Positions 29,154 through 39,162 of a DNA stretch of 49,161 nt are shown in pieces. The notes below the pieces were generated by a model, which did not search any database, was not told the DNA's origin, and worked only from the letters and a program-made list of their open reading frames with translations. This DNA is from Martensiomyces pterosporus (lineage: Eukaryota > Kickxellomycota > Kickxellomycetes > Kickxellales > Kickxellaceae). The stretch lies in assembly GCA_025201845.1 (NCBI GenBank), contig MU603977.1, forward strand, positions 3,039 through 52,199, read 5' to 3'. Positions within the stretch are counted from its first letter, which is position 1, and each line of letters starts with the position of its first letter. The translations under genes and the position numbers were made by a program.

Positions 29154-30420
29154 ATGGATAGCACCAATGCCGACGATGGATACCAGGATGCGCTTGCGTC
29201 GTACTTCAGGGAGGCTAGCGGCCAGAAAGCCGCAATAAGCGACGTTCCAGGAAAAGTCGGGTCACCGTCAGCCTCCGACAGCGAGCCACAGAGGATCGGT
29301 GTGTTGTTGGACATTTACCGGCAGATGCTCGATGTGCCCTTACGAAAAAATAAGCAGTCGAGCAACGGCACATGGCGTCCAAACCATCGAGATGTTGTTG
29401 TTGCAAATCCGGTCGATGTGATATCGCGAACATTTGGCAAGTCGGTTGGCGGCAAGCTCCACCTTAAGCCAGAGGAGTGGCTGCTGTTGTTTGAGCGAGG
29501 AGCCTTGGCAATCGCAGACGAGGGTGCGGCTGGCAGCGAGGAGCTGCTTGGTAGCGAGGATATTTGGGCTGCGACGATCGGCAGTGCTCAAATGGACATG
29601 GCCATACATCGCCCGTATTCATATTTACGACGCCTAGGCTATATAGTTGTCAGCCCCAGCGCTAGGATCCATGCGGATAGTCAAGACAGCAGCACTAGGG
29701 CAGGTGCTGAAAAGGGGGCCTGTGCGCCTATGCGCAATGTCTTTTCCATGAGGCCTCGTTGGCCGTGGAAGACAAGCCCTCCGCCATCCTCCGCCTATGG
29801 TATGTCTTTGCCCCCAAACCCGCGCTGCCTGTACATGTACAGTACCGCACTGGTATCATGCTCTGTTGTGACTACGCATGTTTTCTGGTACTTGCTTCGC
29901 TCGCCTGCTAACCCTCTGCTCCTGGTGTTTGTGTCTGTATGTATTCGGTATGCAGGAGATGTTTTCCGCCGGTTGCTGAGTCGCGCACCAAGCCCCTTGA
30001 GCATATCTGACAGCGTGCCGGCACTCTGCCACTGTGATGCGTATGAGGTGTACCGGCCAAACTGCCAGTACAAAAAGCGGAATCCAGGAGCGCCGCATTA
30101 TCGAATGGCCACAAGTCCGTAAGTACAGCACCCGCAACCCAGTGTTGCCTTCATGGCGGGAGTCCCCAAAACAAATGTGCCAATGCGCCTCGCGACAAGT
30201 GCGGTATTGTGGTCAAACAAGGAGCACTAAGCGGCAGCGCTATCTTTTTCTTTTGTGCCACGCTAGGTCATGGTGCCGGTTCCCAGGGCCCGACAAGATG
30301 AGCGAATGGGCAGCATTGGGATGCCAAACCCCCTTGATTGTTGGTGTGAGTGAGCCGGGAAACACGGCATTTCTTCAAGTGAAGGCCATTGAGGTTGCGG
30401 CTGTTGCCTCCTGCGAATAG
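29154..30420 (+). CDS. SEN54: tRNA-splicing endonuclease subunit Sen54
   Basis: Three exons: 29154-29799, 29956-30118, 30267-30420, giving 320 residues. Both introns have strong sites (GTATGT with a CTGCTAAC branch and TGCAG; GTAAGT to TAG). The N-terminal Sen54 domain is clear: KLHLKPEEWLLLFERGALAI, then IHRPYSYLRRLGYIVVS. The C-terminal part has AYEVYRPNCQYKKRNPGAPH, matching the family's FDVYKPxxxFKKSxPGxPDF, and TPLIVGVSEPGNTAFLQV. Sen54 is a structural subunit of the four-subunit endonuclease that removes introns from pre-tRNAs; it pairs with Sen2 and holds the mature tRNA domain. Intron 1 is 156 bp, a multiple of three with no in-frame stop, so retaining it would add 52 residues without breaking the frame. 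At 320 residues it is shorter than yeast Sen54 (467). Confidence 0.88.
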
Positions 30421-30778
30421 AGCGCGCTCGCATGTGTATGGCTTTTTTGGTTCAGTTTTTGGTTCAGTTTTTGATATGCAGGAAACTAAGCAGCGGGTTT
30501 TCATTAGTATTACATCCTCCACATAGCTAGGTGGGAAAACATGGCGGACAGATTGGATATGTATGGCGTTCCGAGGCTATAAGTAATAGGAGTGTTCAAG
30601 AATGTCGCAAAACCATCGAATTGGATGGGGGTGGGATTCAGAAAGGCGGTGTATTGGGTGGGCATAAGGGAGAGGGCGGCAGAGCTGTGTGCGCAAATGG
30701 CTGCTGTCCGCAAATGCCGAGCACTGGCACCTCCAACAACGCGAGCCTGCTGTATGGATACATTTGATGCCTTTTTGC
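30421..30778. other. Convergent spacer between SEN54 and the HSF gene
   Basis: No gene seen. It should hold the 3' ends of both transcripts. A direct repeat of TTTTTGGTTCAG occurs at about 30445-30470. Confidence 0.4.
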
Positions 30779-32331
30779 CTAACGGTCGTAAATGCCCTTC
30801 ATGTCGCCCGAGCTTATACTGCTGTTTGACAGGCTGGTCCCTGTCCCTGTTGAGTAGAAAGATGTGGCCTGGATGCCAGTTAGTGCAGACGATGCACTTT
30901 GGGAAGCTCCGAGCGGCGTAGTAACTGGTCGCCCATATACGTCCAAGCTTTCACCACCTGCAAGAGCGCTGCGCAATGATTGCTGGCTCGATTGGTGTGC
31001 ATTGGCACTATGCTGCTGCTGCTGCTGTTGCTGTTGCTGTTGCTGTTGTTGTTGCTGCTGCTGTTGATGGTGATGGTGCTGCTGGGCCTGGTGCGCCTGC
31101 TGCTGATGACCGTGGTGGCCGCTGTTGCTCAGGGCCAGAGATGGACTCGACGTCGAATGGTGAAGCGCAGCGCCCATTTGGCCGATGTGAGGGATTGGGC
31201 TTGTCGGGGATGGCGACCCAGACACGCCGCTGATAAAGCTGTTTGGACTCAGCTGAAGCTGCGTGCTCAGCGTCGACATTGAGGCAGAGTAATTAAGATC
31301 GGGCTGGAGCAGTGAGTTGGTGTCGTGGTCCGAAATAAATATGGATGGCCGCGTAGACTGGTGGCTGCCCATTGCTGCCTCAATATCAAGCTCCGAGGGG
31401 ATGCTGACGTTGACGTTGCTCTGTTTTAATACGTGGAGCAGCTGGCGAACGACGTTCTCTTGGGTAGCCTGCTTCTTGCGTGTCTCCGCAAGCTCGCGTA
31501 TTACCTCCGAGAGGTTTTCCTGGAGGTGGTGGACGCGCTTAACAAGGTCAGTGTGCGAGACCTGCAGCATGATAAAGTTGGCATGAAGGTCGCCTGCCTC
31601 GCGCCTCAGAGACTCCGACTCCATCGTTTTGCGCTTGATCTGGTCGAGGAGGTCTGGCCGGTCGCGAATAAACTTTGGATGCGAAAACTCCCAGATCTGG
31701 TTTTCTGCCATTGTGCGATGCCCGCGTGGCGACTTGTTCACCTTGTGGAATCCATACCTACAAGGCAAAGCAGATAGAGTGCGACGTTTGATGCTCAGTA
31801 GCAGCAATGGAAACCAGGCGCAACTCGCCTAGGGCTATTTACACCAGAAGGCTGCTGCGGCTAAACACCATGTGGTGGCGGCAGTAGCACCACTACTTAC
31901 ATGTTCAGCTGGCGCACAAAGCTCGAAAAGTTGTTGTGCTTGAAGTGCTTGGGCAGGAGCTCGCGGGAGAACTCCATGATGTTGCACACGACAAACGAGG
32001 TGCCCGAAAAGTTCCATGATATCAGGTGCTGGTATTGGCTGTCGTTGACCATCTCGTGGAGCTTGCTCACAAAGGTGTTGCCCAGCTTGCTGCCATTGGA
32101 GGACACTGACGACCTGCGGCTGCCCATAGACGACGGCGTCGTGCTGCGTGCAACGGGCTTCAAGTACTGGTCAGATGCATCGACAAGGAGCTGCTGCTGC
32201 TGCTGCTGCTGGCCAGGGTCGATTGCATTAGCTGGAGACACGTCAGGCGAAAGTGGGATGTGCCTGGTCTGGCCAAGGTCTGTGTTGGCCAGCGTGTTCT
32301 GCAAGTGCTGCAAGCTATTGTTCATATTCAT
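30779..32331 (-). CDS. HSF-type DNA-binding transcription factor
   Basis: Two exons: 31901-32331 and 30779-31757, with a 143-bp intron (GTAAGT to TAG) that splits the Met codon of RQLNM|YGFHKV. The product is 469 residues. The HSF winged-helix domain covers about 85-190: FVSKLHEMVND, ISWNFSGTSFVV, FKHNNFSSFVRQLNMYGFHK for the recognition helix, and WEFSHPKFIRDRPDLL. A heptad-repeat region follows (about 200-265), as used for trimerisation. There are two glutamine tracts, Q7 near residue 41 and about 20 Q preceded by His near 370, the latter from CAG/CAA repeats on the minus strand at about 31010-31065. The sequence is between true Hsf1 and the Sfl1/Mga1 group, so the regulated genes (heat shock, or morphology and flocculation) cannot be fixed from sequence. 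Its upstream spacer holds phased GAAnnTTC sites. Confidence 0.92.
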
Positions 32332-33048
32332 ATTTGGTGGGGTGTATATGGAACGGGCTTTGCAACAAGGCTACAAAACAGAGTGCGCGCAGGGGTGCGT
32401 CTGCTGCTGCGTAGAGATAACAATACAAGGAAAGAGTGCCCTGGGTGTGCGTGGTGGGTGCAAGTAAGCACAGCGAAATGAGCACGCGGGAAAGTGCGGA
32501 AATTACAAGCGGAGGCAGTGGGTATTAGAGCTGCAAACAACCCAGAGAGGCCACACGAAAACAAGAAAAGCGAGGGGGCGGAGGGAGAAAGAGGAGTTCT
32601 CTGGAAGCCTACAGGAAGACAGGCACAAGGGCGTGATAGTGCTGTGTGATACGGGTAAGCAGGAAGAAGAGCAGAGAGAAGAACAGGAGAGAAGAGAAGG
32701 AGAGAAGGCGAGAAGGCGAGCCATACATAGGGGAGCACTGGGTGGAGAAAATGAGCGCGAAAATGGCCACTACCTGAGGAACTTGCCAGTCTCTTTCGTG
32801 TGCAACAAACACGGATAGTCGCCTGCTAGCACCTGCCAAGCTGGGGAGGCGCGCTTATCATTTGCCGCTGCCGCCTGCCGCCATTTCCGGGCCACATGAG
32901 GGCAACGTCCCAGTGTGAAAAAGCTGAGGAAGCTGTTTTTGACCGGGCAGGCAACTCAACAACACAGACAAGGCACGCACACAGCACGCACATCACAGCG
33001 CCCTTTGCCGCCGCGGCCCAACCACTGCGCTTGTAGGCAGCCCAATAT

Positions 33049-33084
33049 GAATGTTCTCTGGCGAATATTCTGCGCAGAATGTTC
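33049..33084. promoter_or_regulatory. Three phased GAAnnTTC palindromes, candidate HSF-type binding site
   Basis: GAATGTTC (33049-33056), GAATATTC (33063-33070) and GAATGTTC (33077-33084) are spaced exactly 14 bp start to start. The right-hand 22 bp form a near-perfect palindrome with the perfect core ATTCTGCGCAGAAT. GAAnnTTC is the inverted nGAAn pair recognised by HSF-family domains, but the 6-bp gaps differ from the classic contiguous element. It lies about 720 bp upstream of the HSF ATG, which suggests autoregulation. Confidence 0.55.
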
Positions 33085-33690
33085 CACAGGGGCAGAGACG
33101 GCAGGCGGCAAGTGCAGCGGACAAGCAGCAGCATATTTTTGTCTGCTTAGCTGCCTGCTTTCACGCCTCCTCGCTGGTCTTTTTTTTTTTTGACATGTCA
33201 GGAGCGACCCTGAAGCCGCTCTGCGTCCTGTGAGCATGCTGCCAGCTAAGGCTGGGGGTCCGTTGCGGCACTGCTCGCCGCCAGCGAAGGGCTGGGCTGC
33301 AGCGTGTCTGCACACTCCCCCTTCCCCCATCTCGGCAGGCTCAGACATTGGTGCGCCAAGACCTCAGGTCGCCTGTAGGCACAGCATGCGGCTGCTGCAT
33401 GCTGCTGCAGTGGCTGGAGAGGCGGGGATAGCGACGCGGACACACCGCCATTGGATAATCGCGTTTTTAAGCGCGCATCCTCCCCAAATGAGCAGCATCT
33501 GCAAAGCGCGGATTGCTATTATGACGGCCGTCGATCAGTCGGCGAAGATATTGCGTCGACCTTTCGCCAGCGTCTGCGCGTGGTCTGCAGCGTTCCATTT
33601 GAGTGTCTGCCAAAAACTGCATGTGCGAGTGCGAAAATCGTCTGTCATGCTGGCGCCGGGTGTTGTTGCTGGCGGATGAGGGATGTCAAC

Positions 33691-33738
33691 AGCAGCAATG
33701 GCACTGGCAGCAGCAATGGCACTGGCAGCAGCAATGGC
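33691..33738. repeat. 18-bp minisatellite, 2.7 copies
   Basis: The unit AGCAGCAATGGCACTGGC is repeated twice perfectly plus 12 bp. It has no clear coding role. Confidence 0.8.
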
Positions 33739-34391
33739 AGTAGTCGCAGCTGTGGGTGGGCTGAATAATCAGATGCCAGCGATTTGCACCACCCCTTTCC
33801 CCATCCATCTTTCTCTTCCAGCGGCGCTCTATGCCCTCAGTGTTTTTTCTTCTGGGTGCTGTGGCAAAGATGCGTTTGTTCGAATACCACGGTGGCATCT
33901 AATGTCTGCTGCACTTCGACCAGCTATGCACACAGGCTCTCCCTGCTTGCGCACCGCGCCCACACGTGGCTGCTTCTGCTGGCTAGCATTGCGCGCGTGC
34001 GTAATTTCCATCTTTGTCGCCCCAGCTTCTAGAAAGCCCATGTCGCACAGCAGTGCACGCTCTCTCTCCACATGTCACGAGCAAGTGCACGAGCGGGGCG
34101 CTACAAAATAAGGCGGTTACTGCAAGCGAAGGCGGGTTATGGCGGATCTAATCGTCCACGCCCCGCCATAAATCAAGCGATTGGATTTGATCAGATCGCC
34201 TCGCTATCTGCCTTCAGCCAGCGTTGGTGCATCTCGATATCTCGGTGCGCAAAGTATTGAATTTGCGTCGCAATTTGAACTGACGCTGCTCTCCTAAGCT
34301 CCATTCGCTTTTTTTGTTTCTATAATCAGCTGGCAGGAACATCGACGGCTCTCTCGCTCTGCAGAGGAAAGGAAGAAACAAACACACAGAC

Positions 34392-34601
34392 ATGGTTGAC
34401 CCAATCAAGATTATCGAGAACGCCAAAAGGTCGACTGTCAAGGACCCGTGGGCCAGACGCGAGGCCTGGCGCAATCACCCGAGCTTCTCAAAGATGAGCC
34501 AGCTGAGGGGAATGTTCCCTGGGCTCGGCATAGCCTCTGGCCTCTTTGCCGTCTATCTTGTGTACGACCATTTCTCCCATTCAAAGGCAAACAAGCACTA
34601 G
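34392..34601 (+). CDS. NDUFB3: NADH:ubiquinone oxidoreductase B12 subunit (NDUFB3)
   Basis: A 69-residue, single-exon protein. The segment DPWARREAWRNHPSFSKM is the signature of the B12/NDUFB3 family (human DPWxRxEAWRY). It is followed by FPGLGIASGLFAVYLVYDHF, the single membrane helix. This small accessory subunit sits in the distal membrane arm (P module) of mitochondrial complex I and is imported without a cleaved presequence. The family is usually 60-100 residues, so the length fits. The ATG is preceded by an A-rich context (ACACACAGACATG). Confidence 0.9.
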   Translation: MVDPIKIIENAKRSTVKDPWARREAWRNHPSFSKMSQLRGMFPGLGIASGLFAVYLVYDHFSHSKANKH

Positions 34602-35221
34602 AGGGAAGGCGAGAGCTGACAGCGACAAGAGAGGTACGGCGGCGGGCTTGTTTTGGAGCAAAAGCGGCCCCTCAGCAAGGTGCACCATATCTCGGATTTC
34701 CTTTCTTTCCATTTCCTTCTTATACCACTACTACTCCGCATAAATAACATACTGTCAATAGTAGCGCGGCGCCTTTATTGCATCGCGCTGTGTAGATATG
34801 GCTGTGCCGTGCGGGTACAGCGGCAGACAGCATGGCTGTCCAGGCAGTGGAACCTGGTTGGCGGGTGGTGGTCTGTGTGTCTGCTGTCTTAATCTGTGCA
34901 CTGCAGAGAAAATCTTGTGCGTGCTGGTTCTGTGCGGGCGTGACGCTGTTCGGCAGGCAGACGACCAAAAGTTCCCACGATGCCTCTGGTCTGGTGGATT
35001 GTTTCCCACCCGCTCTTGCTTGTGCACCGCGGTGCTATTTTGCTGTTTCTTTCTTTCTTTCTTAGCTTCGTCGAGCACAGCACAGCTTAAAAAGACAGCA
35101 CTACTTCTACATTGGTCTTCTGCGTCTTTCTCTTCCTTGTCCACCTTTTCCTCTTCACTCCTTTCTTCTCAATATCTGTACCCCAGCGCACAGCATATAT
35201 TCCTCTGTTGCAGCCACTGCT
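34602..35221. other. Spacer between NDUFB3 and BCKDH E2
   Basis: No supported gene. The last 170 bp before the E2 ATG are pyrimidine-rich (CTT/TTC runs), probably the E2 promoter and leader. GCATATATTCC at about 35193 is weakly TATA-like. Confidence 0.4.
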
Positions 35222-36841
35222 ATGTTTGCTATCCGCACTGCTACCAGGCGCACTGCTCTTTCTGCTGCTGCTGCTGCTGCCACACCAGCTAGAATCGGTG
35301 CGTGTGCCACTTCTAAAAGCGTCTTGTCGCCGGTGGCTCATAGGCTGTCTGTATCTGACACACCCGTCTTTGGCAATCGATGCAGCGGTATGCCCAGCCA
35401 CAGGTACTTCCAAACATCTGCAGCCGTGCGCAAGTCCGTCGCATACAATCTGGCTGATATTGGTGAGGGAATCACTGAGTGCGAGATCGTCCAGTGGTTT
35501 GTCAAGCCCGGCGACAAGGTTGCTCAGTTTGACAAGATTTGCGAGGTTGCTTCAGACAAAGCGACCGTTGAGATCACATCGCGCTACGATGGCGTGGTCA
35601 CAAAGCTGCACTATGCAGAGAACGATATTGCCCTTGTTGGCAAGCCGATCGTCGATATTCAAGTCGAGGGCTCGGGCGATGCCGCAGCAGAGACCCCCAG
35701 CACTCAGTCATCCGATACAAGTGCTGAGCCCGCGCTGTCGAGTGAGCCAACCGCCGATGGCGAGCAGATCTTGGGGTCTACTTCTGGGTCTTCTCGGAGT
35801 GCAGGTGCTAGCGTGCTGAGGGATTACTCGAATGACCGTACAAACGACGTCGTTTACGCTACTCCTGCTGTACGCCGCGTTGCCCGCGAGCATTCTGTTG
35901 ATCTCAGATATGTGCCGGGCACTGGCAAGGACGGCCGGATCCTCAAGGAGGACTTGTTGCGCTTTATCGAGTCAGGCGCCTCGGCAGGTGCAGCGGGCGA
36001 GGTGGCAGCTGAGCTGCAGCAGCCCTTCGTGCAAGCAAACACTAGCAACGTCGATCCGTCCAGCTCGTTGTCTGGTGCGTCCACGGTTGTAACTGGCCAG
36101 GATCAGCTGCTGCCGCTGTCAACCATCCAGCGCGCCATGTTCAAGAGCATGACTGAGTCGCTGACTATCCCGCACTTCCGCTTCAAGGATGAGATCGAGC
36201 TGGACGCCCTCATGGCTGCCAGACAGCACATCAACGACTTCATCCAAGCGCAGGGCGATGCCTCTGTGTCGAAGCTGTCATACATGCCGTTCTTCATCAA
36301 GGCAGCTTCTCTGGCGCTGGCCAGGTACCCCATTCTCAACGCCAAGGTCGTTGCCGAGGATGGAGCGCCACCAAAGCTTTTGTACAGGGCTGCGCACAAC
36401 ATTGGCATTGCCATGGACACGCCAGGCGGACTGATCGTTCCAAACATCAAGAACGTGCAGACAAAGTCGCTCATAGAGATTGCGTTTGAGCTGCAGACCC
36501 TTGTGCAGAAGGGCAAGGGTGGCGCAATTGCCGGTGCTGACATGAAGGGCGGCACGTTCACGCTGTCCAACGTGGGCATGATCGGCGGCACTTACCTTAG
36601 CCCGGTTGTGGTTAGCTCGGAGGTGTGCATTGGCGCCATCGGCAAGACCCAGCGCCTGCCTCGGTTTGAGACCACCATCGTTGACGGAGTTCCGGTCGAG
36701 CGTGTGGTGCCAAAGCACTTGCTTGTAACCAGCTGGTCGGCCGACCATCGCGTCGTTGACGGAGCAACCATGGCCCGCTTTGCCACACTGTACAAGCAGC
36801 TCATCGAGCACCCAGAAATTATGCTGGCCAACCTCAAGTAA
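35222..36841 (+). CDS. DBT: Branched-chain 2-oxoacid dehydrogenase E2 (dihydrolipoyl transacylase)
   Basis: A 539-residue, single-exon protein. A mitochondrial presequence (about 1-65, Arg/Ala/Ser-rich, [12 protein letters not shown] at its end) precedes one lipoyl domain (about 73-148), with the lipoyl lysine K113 in ASDKATVEI. The peripheral-subunit-binding domain (about 215-250) reads [12 protein letters not shown] and [14 protein letters not shown]. The 2-oxoacid dehydrogenase acyltransferase domain (about 300-539) carries the catalytic HRVVDG with H509 and D513. DIGEGITE and the single lipoyl domain point to the branched-chain complex, not to PDH or OGDH. It transfers acyl groups from leucine, isoleucine and valine catabolism to CoA in the mitochondrial matrix. 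S. cerevisiae lacks this complex, which helps to place the organism. Confidence 0.95.
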   Translation: MFAIRTATRRTALSAAAAAATPARIGACATSKSVLSPVAHRLSVSDTPVFGNRCSGMPSHRYFQTSAAVRKSVAYNLADIGEGITECEIVQWFVKPGDKVAQFDKICEVASDKATVEITSRYDGVVTKLHYAENDIALVGKPIVDIQVEGSGDAAAETPSTQSSDTSAEPALSSEPTADGEQILGSTSGSSRSAGASVLRDYSNDRTNDVVYATPAVRRVAREHSVDLRYVPGTGKDGRILKEDLLRFIESGASAGAAGEVAAELQQPFVQANTSNVDPSSSLSGASTVVTGQDQLLPLSTIQRAMFKSMTESLTIPHFRFKDEIELDALMAARQHINDFIQAQGDASVSKLSYMPFFIKAASLALARYPILNAKVVAEDGAPPKLLYRAAHNIGIAMDTPGGLIVPNIKNVQTKSLIEIAFELQTLVQKGKGGAIAGADMKGGTFTLSNVGMIGGTYLSPVVVSSEVCIGAIGKTQRLPRFETTIVDGVPVERVVPKHLLVTSWSADHRVVDGATMARFATLYKQLIEHPEIMLANLK

Positions 36842-37042
36842 CTACCGCTATACACATGTTCCCATTTATTCCTTATCCTTACAGCAGCAACAGCAGCAAT
36901 GGCTTACCAAACGAAAGCAAAATGCTATAGCACGCTAGTTATCTTGGGAATGAGCAAACCAATGTCTAGAAAAGCGCATAGAGAGCGAAAACAGGAGCGA
37001 GAGCGAAACTTTGGGTAACTATAAAGCACATCCAAGTGGCAC

Positions 37043-38590
37043 TTAGGAGAGGAGGAACTTGTTGTTCTCATAAAAGTCTAGCATCGGATTCTCCCCAGAC
37101 CGAGTGCACGTCTTTTCCAGATCTGCATTTTCCAATGCAAACTCGCGCTGTGTGCACACTCGGGAGGCGCTGGGGAGGCACTGGTCTGCTTCAGGCCAGC
37201 AGACAGCGTTGTAGACTTGCTTCAGGAGCTCAAAGTTTGTAGGGAAGAAGATGTCAAACCAGCCGGGCTGCACCAGATAAGTCTCGCAAGGAACCATGGC
37301 TCCATTGAACCGCGTCTGAACTACAGGCGAATCCACTGCGTTGGGCACCGTGTCAGGCAGCTTGTAGAAATCGCTCAGGACGAGTCTATGGCGAGGGAAG
37401 TACTTGCTCAAGATCTGGCAAAACCGGAATGCCTGCGTCGGAATAAACTCGGCCTTGGTCAGGTTTGGTGCCAGTGGCAGCTGGTTACGGATCTTCCGGT
37501 ATGTGGCGGGAGGGATGGCTGGCGAGCTGAACGGAGGATCGGTCAGCAATGCGCGAGTTTGCAGATAGTCCTGAATCAGCGGGTCATTAATGCGCTCGTA
37601 GTACTCTTCAAACTCGCCGTCGTCATACACACGAACGACTGCTTGGTAGGGCTCCTCTGTTTCGTAGTCGTAGCGAACAACATCGTGCGCAAAGTTGTCG
37701 ATTACCTCCATGGCAACAAAGAAACACGGCTTGTCGACTCGCTCGCTCCAGTCAAATATAGACTTGTTTATGATGTTGACATTGGTATGCGGTATGACGT
37801 GCTCGCGAGTCTGTTGGCTCAGCTGCTGCTTTGCCAGCTTTGTGCTGATCTCGATAAGGTTGTACTCCATCTGGCTGTAAATCTCGGGCTCTGCATCGCG
37901 AATGTAGTCCAGAACATTCATCATCAGAGTTCCATTGCCGCCACCCATCTCATACACAACAAGCGGCTCGCTGTGCCTCTTGGCCTTTCTCTCGCTCTTG
38001 TACTCCTTGACGATATGGCTTGCGATGGAATATCCATACCAAGGCTTGAGAATCTCCGTGGGTGTGTGCCACAGCTGCCGCGGAATATTTCTCACATCAT
38101 CCAGCTCGCGCTCGATTTCTTCATACTGCCGTCCGATCGTTTTAAGAAACTCCGCCGAGTCGCGAAAGCCCGAAAACCGGTATGGGTCCTTTGGCGAGAA
38201 GATCAGCGCCTGCTTAGAGAAGTAGCCATATGCTGGATTGTATAGCGCATCGTTGATAAAGTCCCTAGTGAGCATGGTGACATTTTTCGGCGGCTTTGTG
38301 AAATGCTTGGCGCAGTACTCGGCCGTGACTCGCTTTGACGGTATGTTTGGATCAGCTGTTGTCGCTGGCATTCGAACGATCTCGCGCATGGTCTCAAAGT
38401 ACCCCTTAAAAGGCACCTGCTTTTCTGCACCATCCTTTTCCTTTTGCGATGAGGTCATGGGCGGTTTGGGCACCCGAGGCGCGCTCTTTGCCGATGCGAA
38501 CCGACGTCCTGTCGCTGCCGCCACCCTCTGGCAGTTTCCGCCGCTGAGCATACGAACAGATGCTGCTTTGCCTGCTCTTAAGATAGACAT
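37043..38590 (-). CDS. Mitochondrial MidA/NDUFAF7-family SAM-dependent methyltransferase
   Basis: A 515-residue protein from the ATG at 38590; the frame is open further up without an ATG. A basic presequence (MSILRAGKAASVRMLSGG, then GRRFASAKSA) indicates mitochondria. The family start FINDALYNPAYGYFSKQALI and the SAM loop VVYEMGGGNGTLMMNVLDYI (EMGGGNGT at 214-221) define the MidA (DUF185) fold. FVAMEVIDNFAHDVV corresponds to the family's conserved NExxDxxPV segment. NDUFAF7 symmetrically dimethylates Arg85 of human NDUFS2 early in complex I assembly. However, canonical members read ELGPGRGTL, and here Gly/Gly/Asn replaces Pro/Gly/Arg, so this may be a fungal paralogue with another target. 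It is convergent with the E2 gene. Confidence 0.82.
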   Translation of the reverse strand: MSILRAGKAASVRMLSGGNCQRVAAATGRRFASAKSAPRVPKPPMTSSQKEKDGAEKQVPFKGYFETMREIVRMPATTADPNIPSKRVTAEYCAKHFTKPPKNVTMLTRDFINDALYNPAYGYFSKQALIFSPKDPYRFSGFRDSAEFLKTIGRQYEEIERELDDVRNIPRQLWHTPTEILKPWYGYSIASHIVKEYKSERKAKRHSEPLVVYEMGGGNGTLMMNVLDYIRDAEPEIYSQMEYNLIEISTKLAKQQLSQQTREHVIPHTNVNIINKSIFDWSERVDKPCFFVAMEVIDNFAHDVVRYDYETEEPYQAVVRVYDDGEFEEYYERINDPLIQDYLQTRALLTDPPFSSPAIPPATYRKIRNQLPLAPNLTKAEFIPTQAFRFCQILSKYFPRHRLVLSDFYKLPDTVPNAVDSPVVQTRFNGAMVPCETYLVQPGWFDIFFPTNFELLKQVYNAVCWPEADQCLPSASRVCTQREFALENADLEKTCTRSGENPMLDFYENNKFLLS

Positions 38591-39162
38591 TTCCCCTTTG
38601 CTGGAACTGGGGCTGTGTGTGCCAGGGTGGCCGTGTCGAGGAAGTAGGACAGAAGGGAGATAGAGAGGCAGCAAAAGAGACGATGAACACGAAGTTTACC
38701 AACAGACAGCCCCAGCAGCTGAACCCAGCACACTGATTTGCACAACCGGATTTACGGGCAGGTCCACGTGAGGAGGAGAGCTGTGCAATCAAACAGACAA
38801 AAAAACCCGTACCGAAAATGAACTGCTGAATCGGTGCAATACCAGCCGATCTGGCTCTCTGGCATCTATCCAAACTCGATCTTCCTCTTGCCAAACACAC
38901 GACCGCGCAAAATGAGGTGGATCAGGTGTATGGTGCACTTTGGGAACGCCCTTGTGTGTAGTAGCAGCGTTTGATGCAAGAAAGCAAGCGATATGGCGTC
39001 ACCATACTTTGCTGCGGACACCTGACATATACTTGAATGCGGCTCTGCAATTTTAGATGATAGCAATTGCCAGCAACCTTGCTTTATTCGCAGCCATTGT
39101 CTCGCCTTTCCTCTTTGTCAATACATGCACTGATAACACACTGTATACGCAGCTCTTCTACA
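38591..39162. promoter_or_regulatory. Divergent region between the MidA-family gene and the FHA kinase gene
   Basis: No supported gene, although minus-strand frames of 60-80 codons cross it. A CACGTG E-box lies at 38765-38770. Confidence 0.4.

Larger units (their letters stand above)
32332..34391. promoter_or_regulatory. Long divergent intergenic region (HSF gene / NDUFB3)
   Basis: Just over 2 kb without a supported gene, the longest such interval outside the repeat region. It contains purine-rich sequence near the HSF start (32640-32730), the GAAnnTTC triplet at 33049-33084, a T12 run at 33180-33191 and an 18-bp minisatellite at 33691-33738. The plus-strand frames here (up to 149 codons) show no domain. 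Confidence 0.45.

Noticed and set aside
31010..31065. CAG-type repeats, checked as a possible CRISPR-like or non-coding array
   Set aside because: They are in frame with the HSF-type protein and encode a glutamine tract; no spacer structure exists here or elsewhere in the window.
33049..33084. Reading the GAAnnTTC triplet as a classical contiguous heat shock element
   Set aside because: The gaps between TTC and the next GAA are 6 bp, neither the 2 bp of a contiguous element nor the 7 bp of a one-unit gap, so it is only called a candidate site.
33870..33895. TTCGAATACC resembles a tRNA B box
   Set aside because: No A box at the right distance and no cloverleaf pairing around it.
37217..38245. 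A 342-codon plus-strand frame antisense to the MidA-family gene
   Set aside because: Same cause: a biased coding strand yields a long antisense frame, while the minus strand carries the family motifs.
38406..38900. A minus-strand frame with a membrane-like segment upstream of the MidA-family start
   Set aside because: It runs out of frame into the MidA-family coding region, has no good ATG (the first codon is GTG) and no family match; it is more likely leader sequence.
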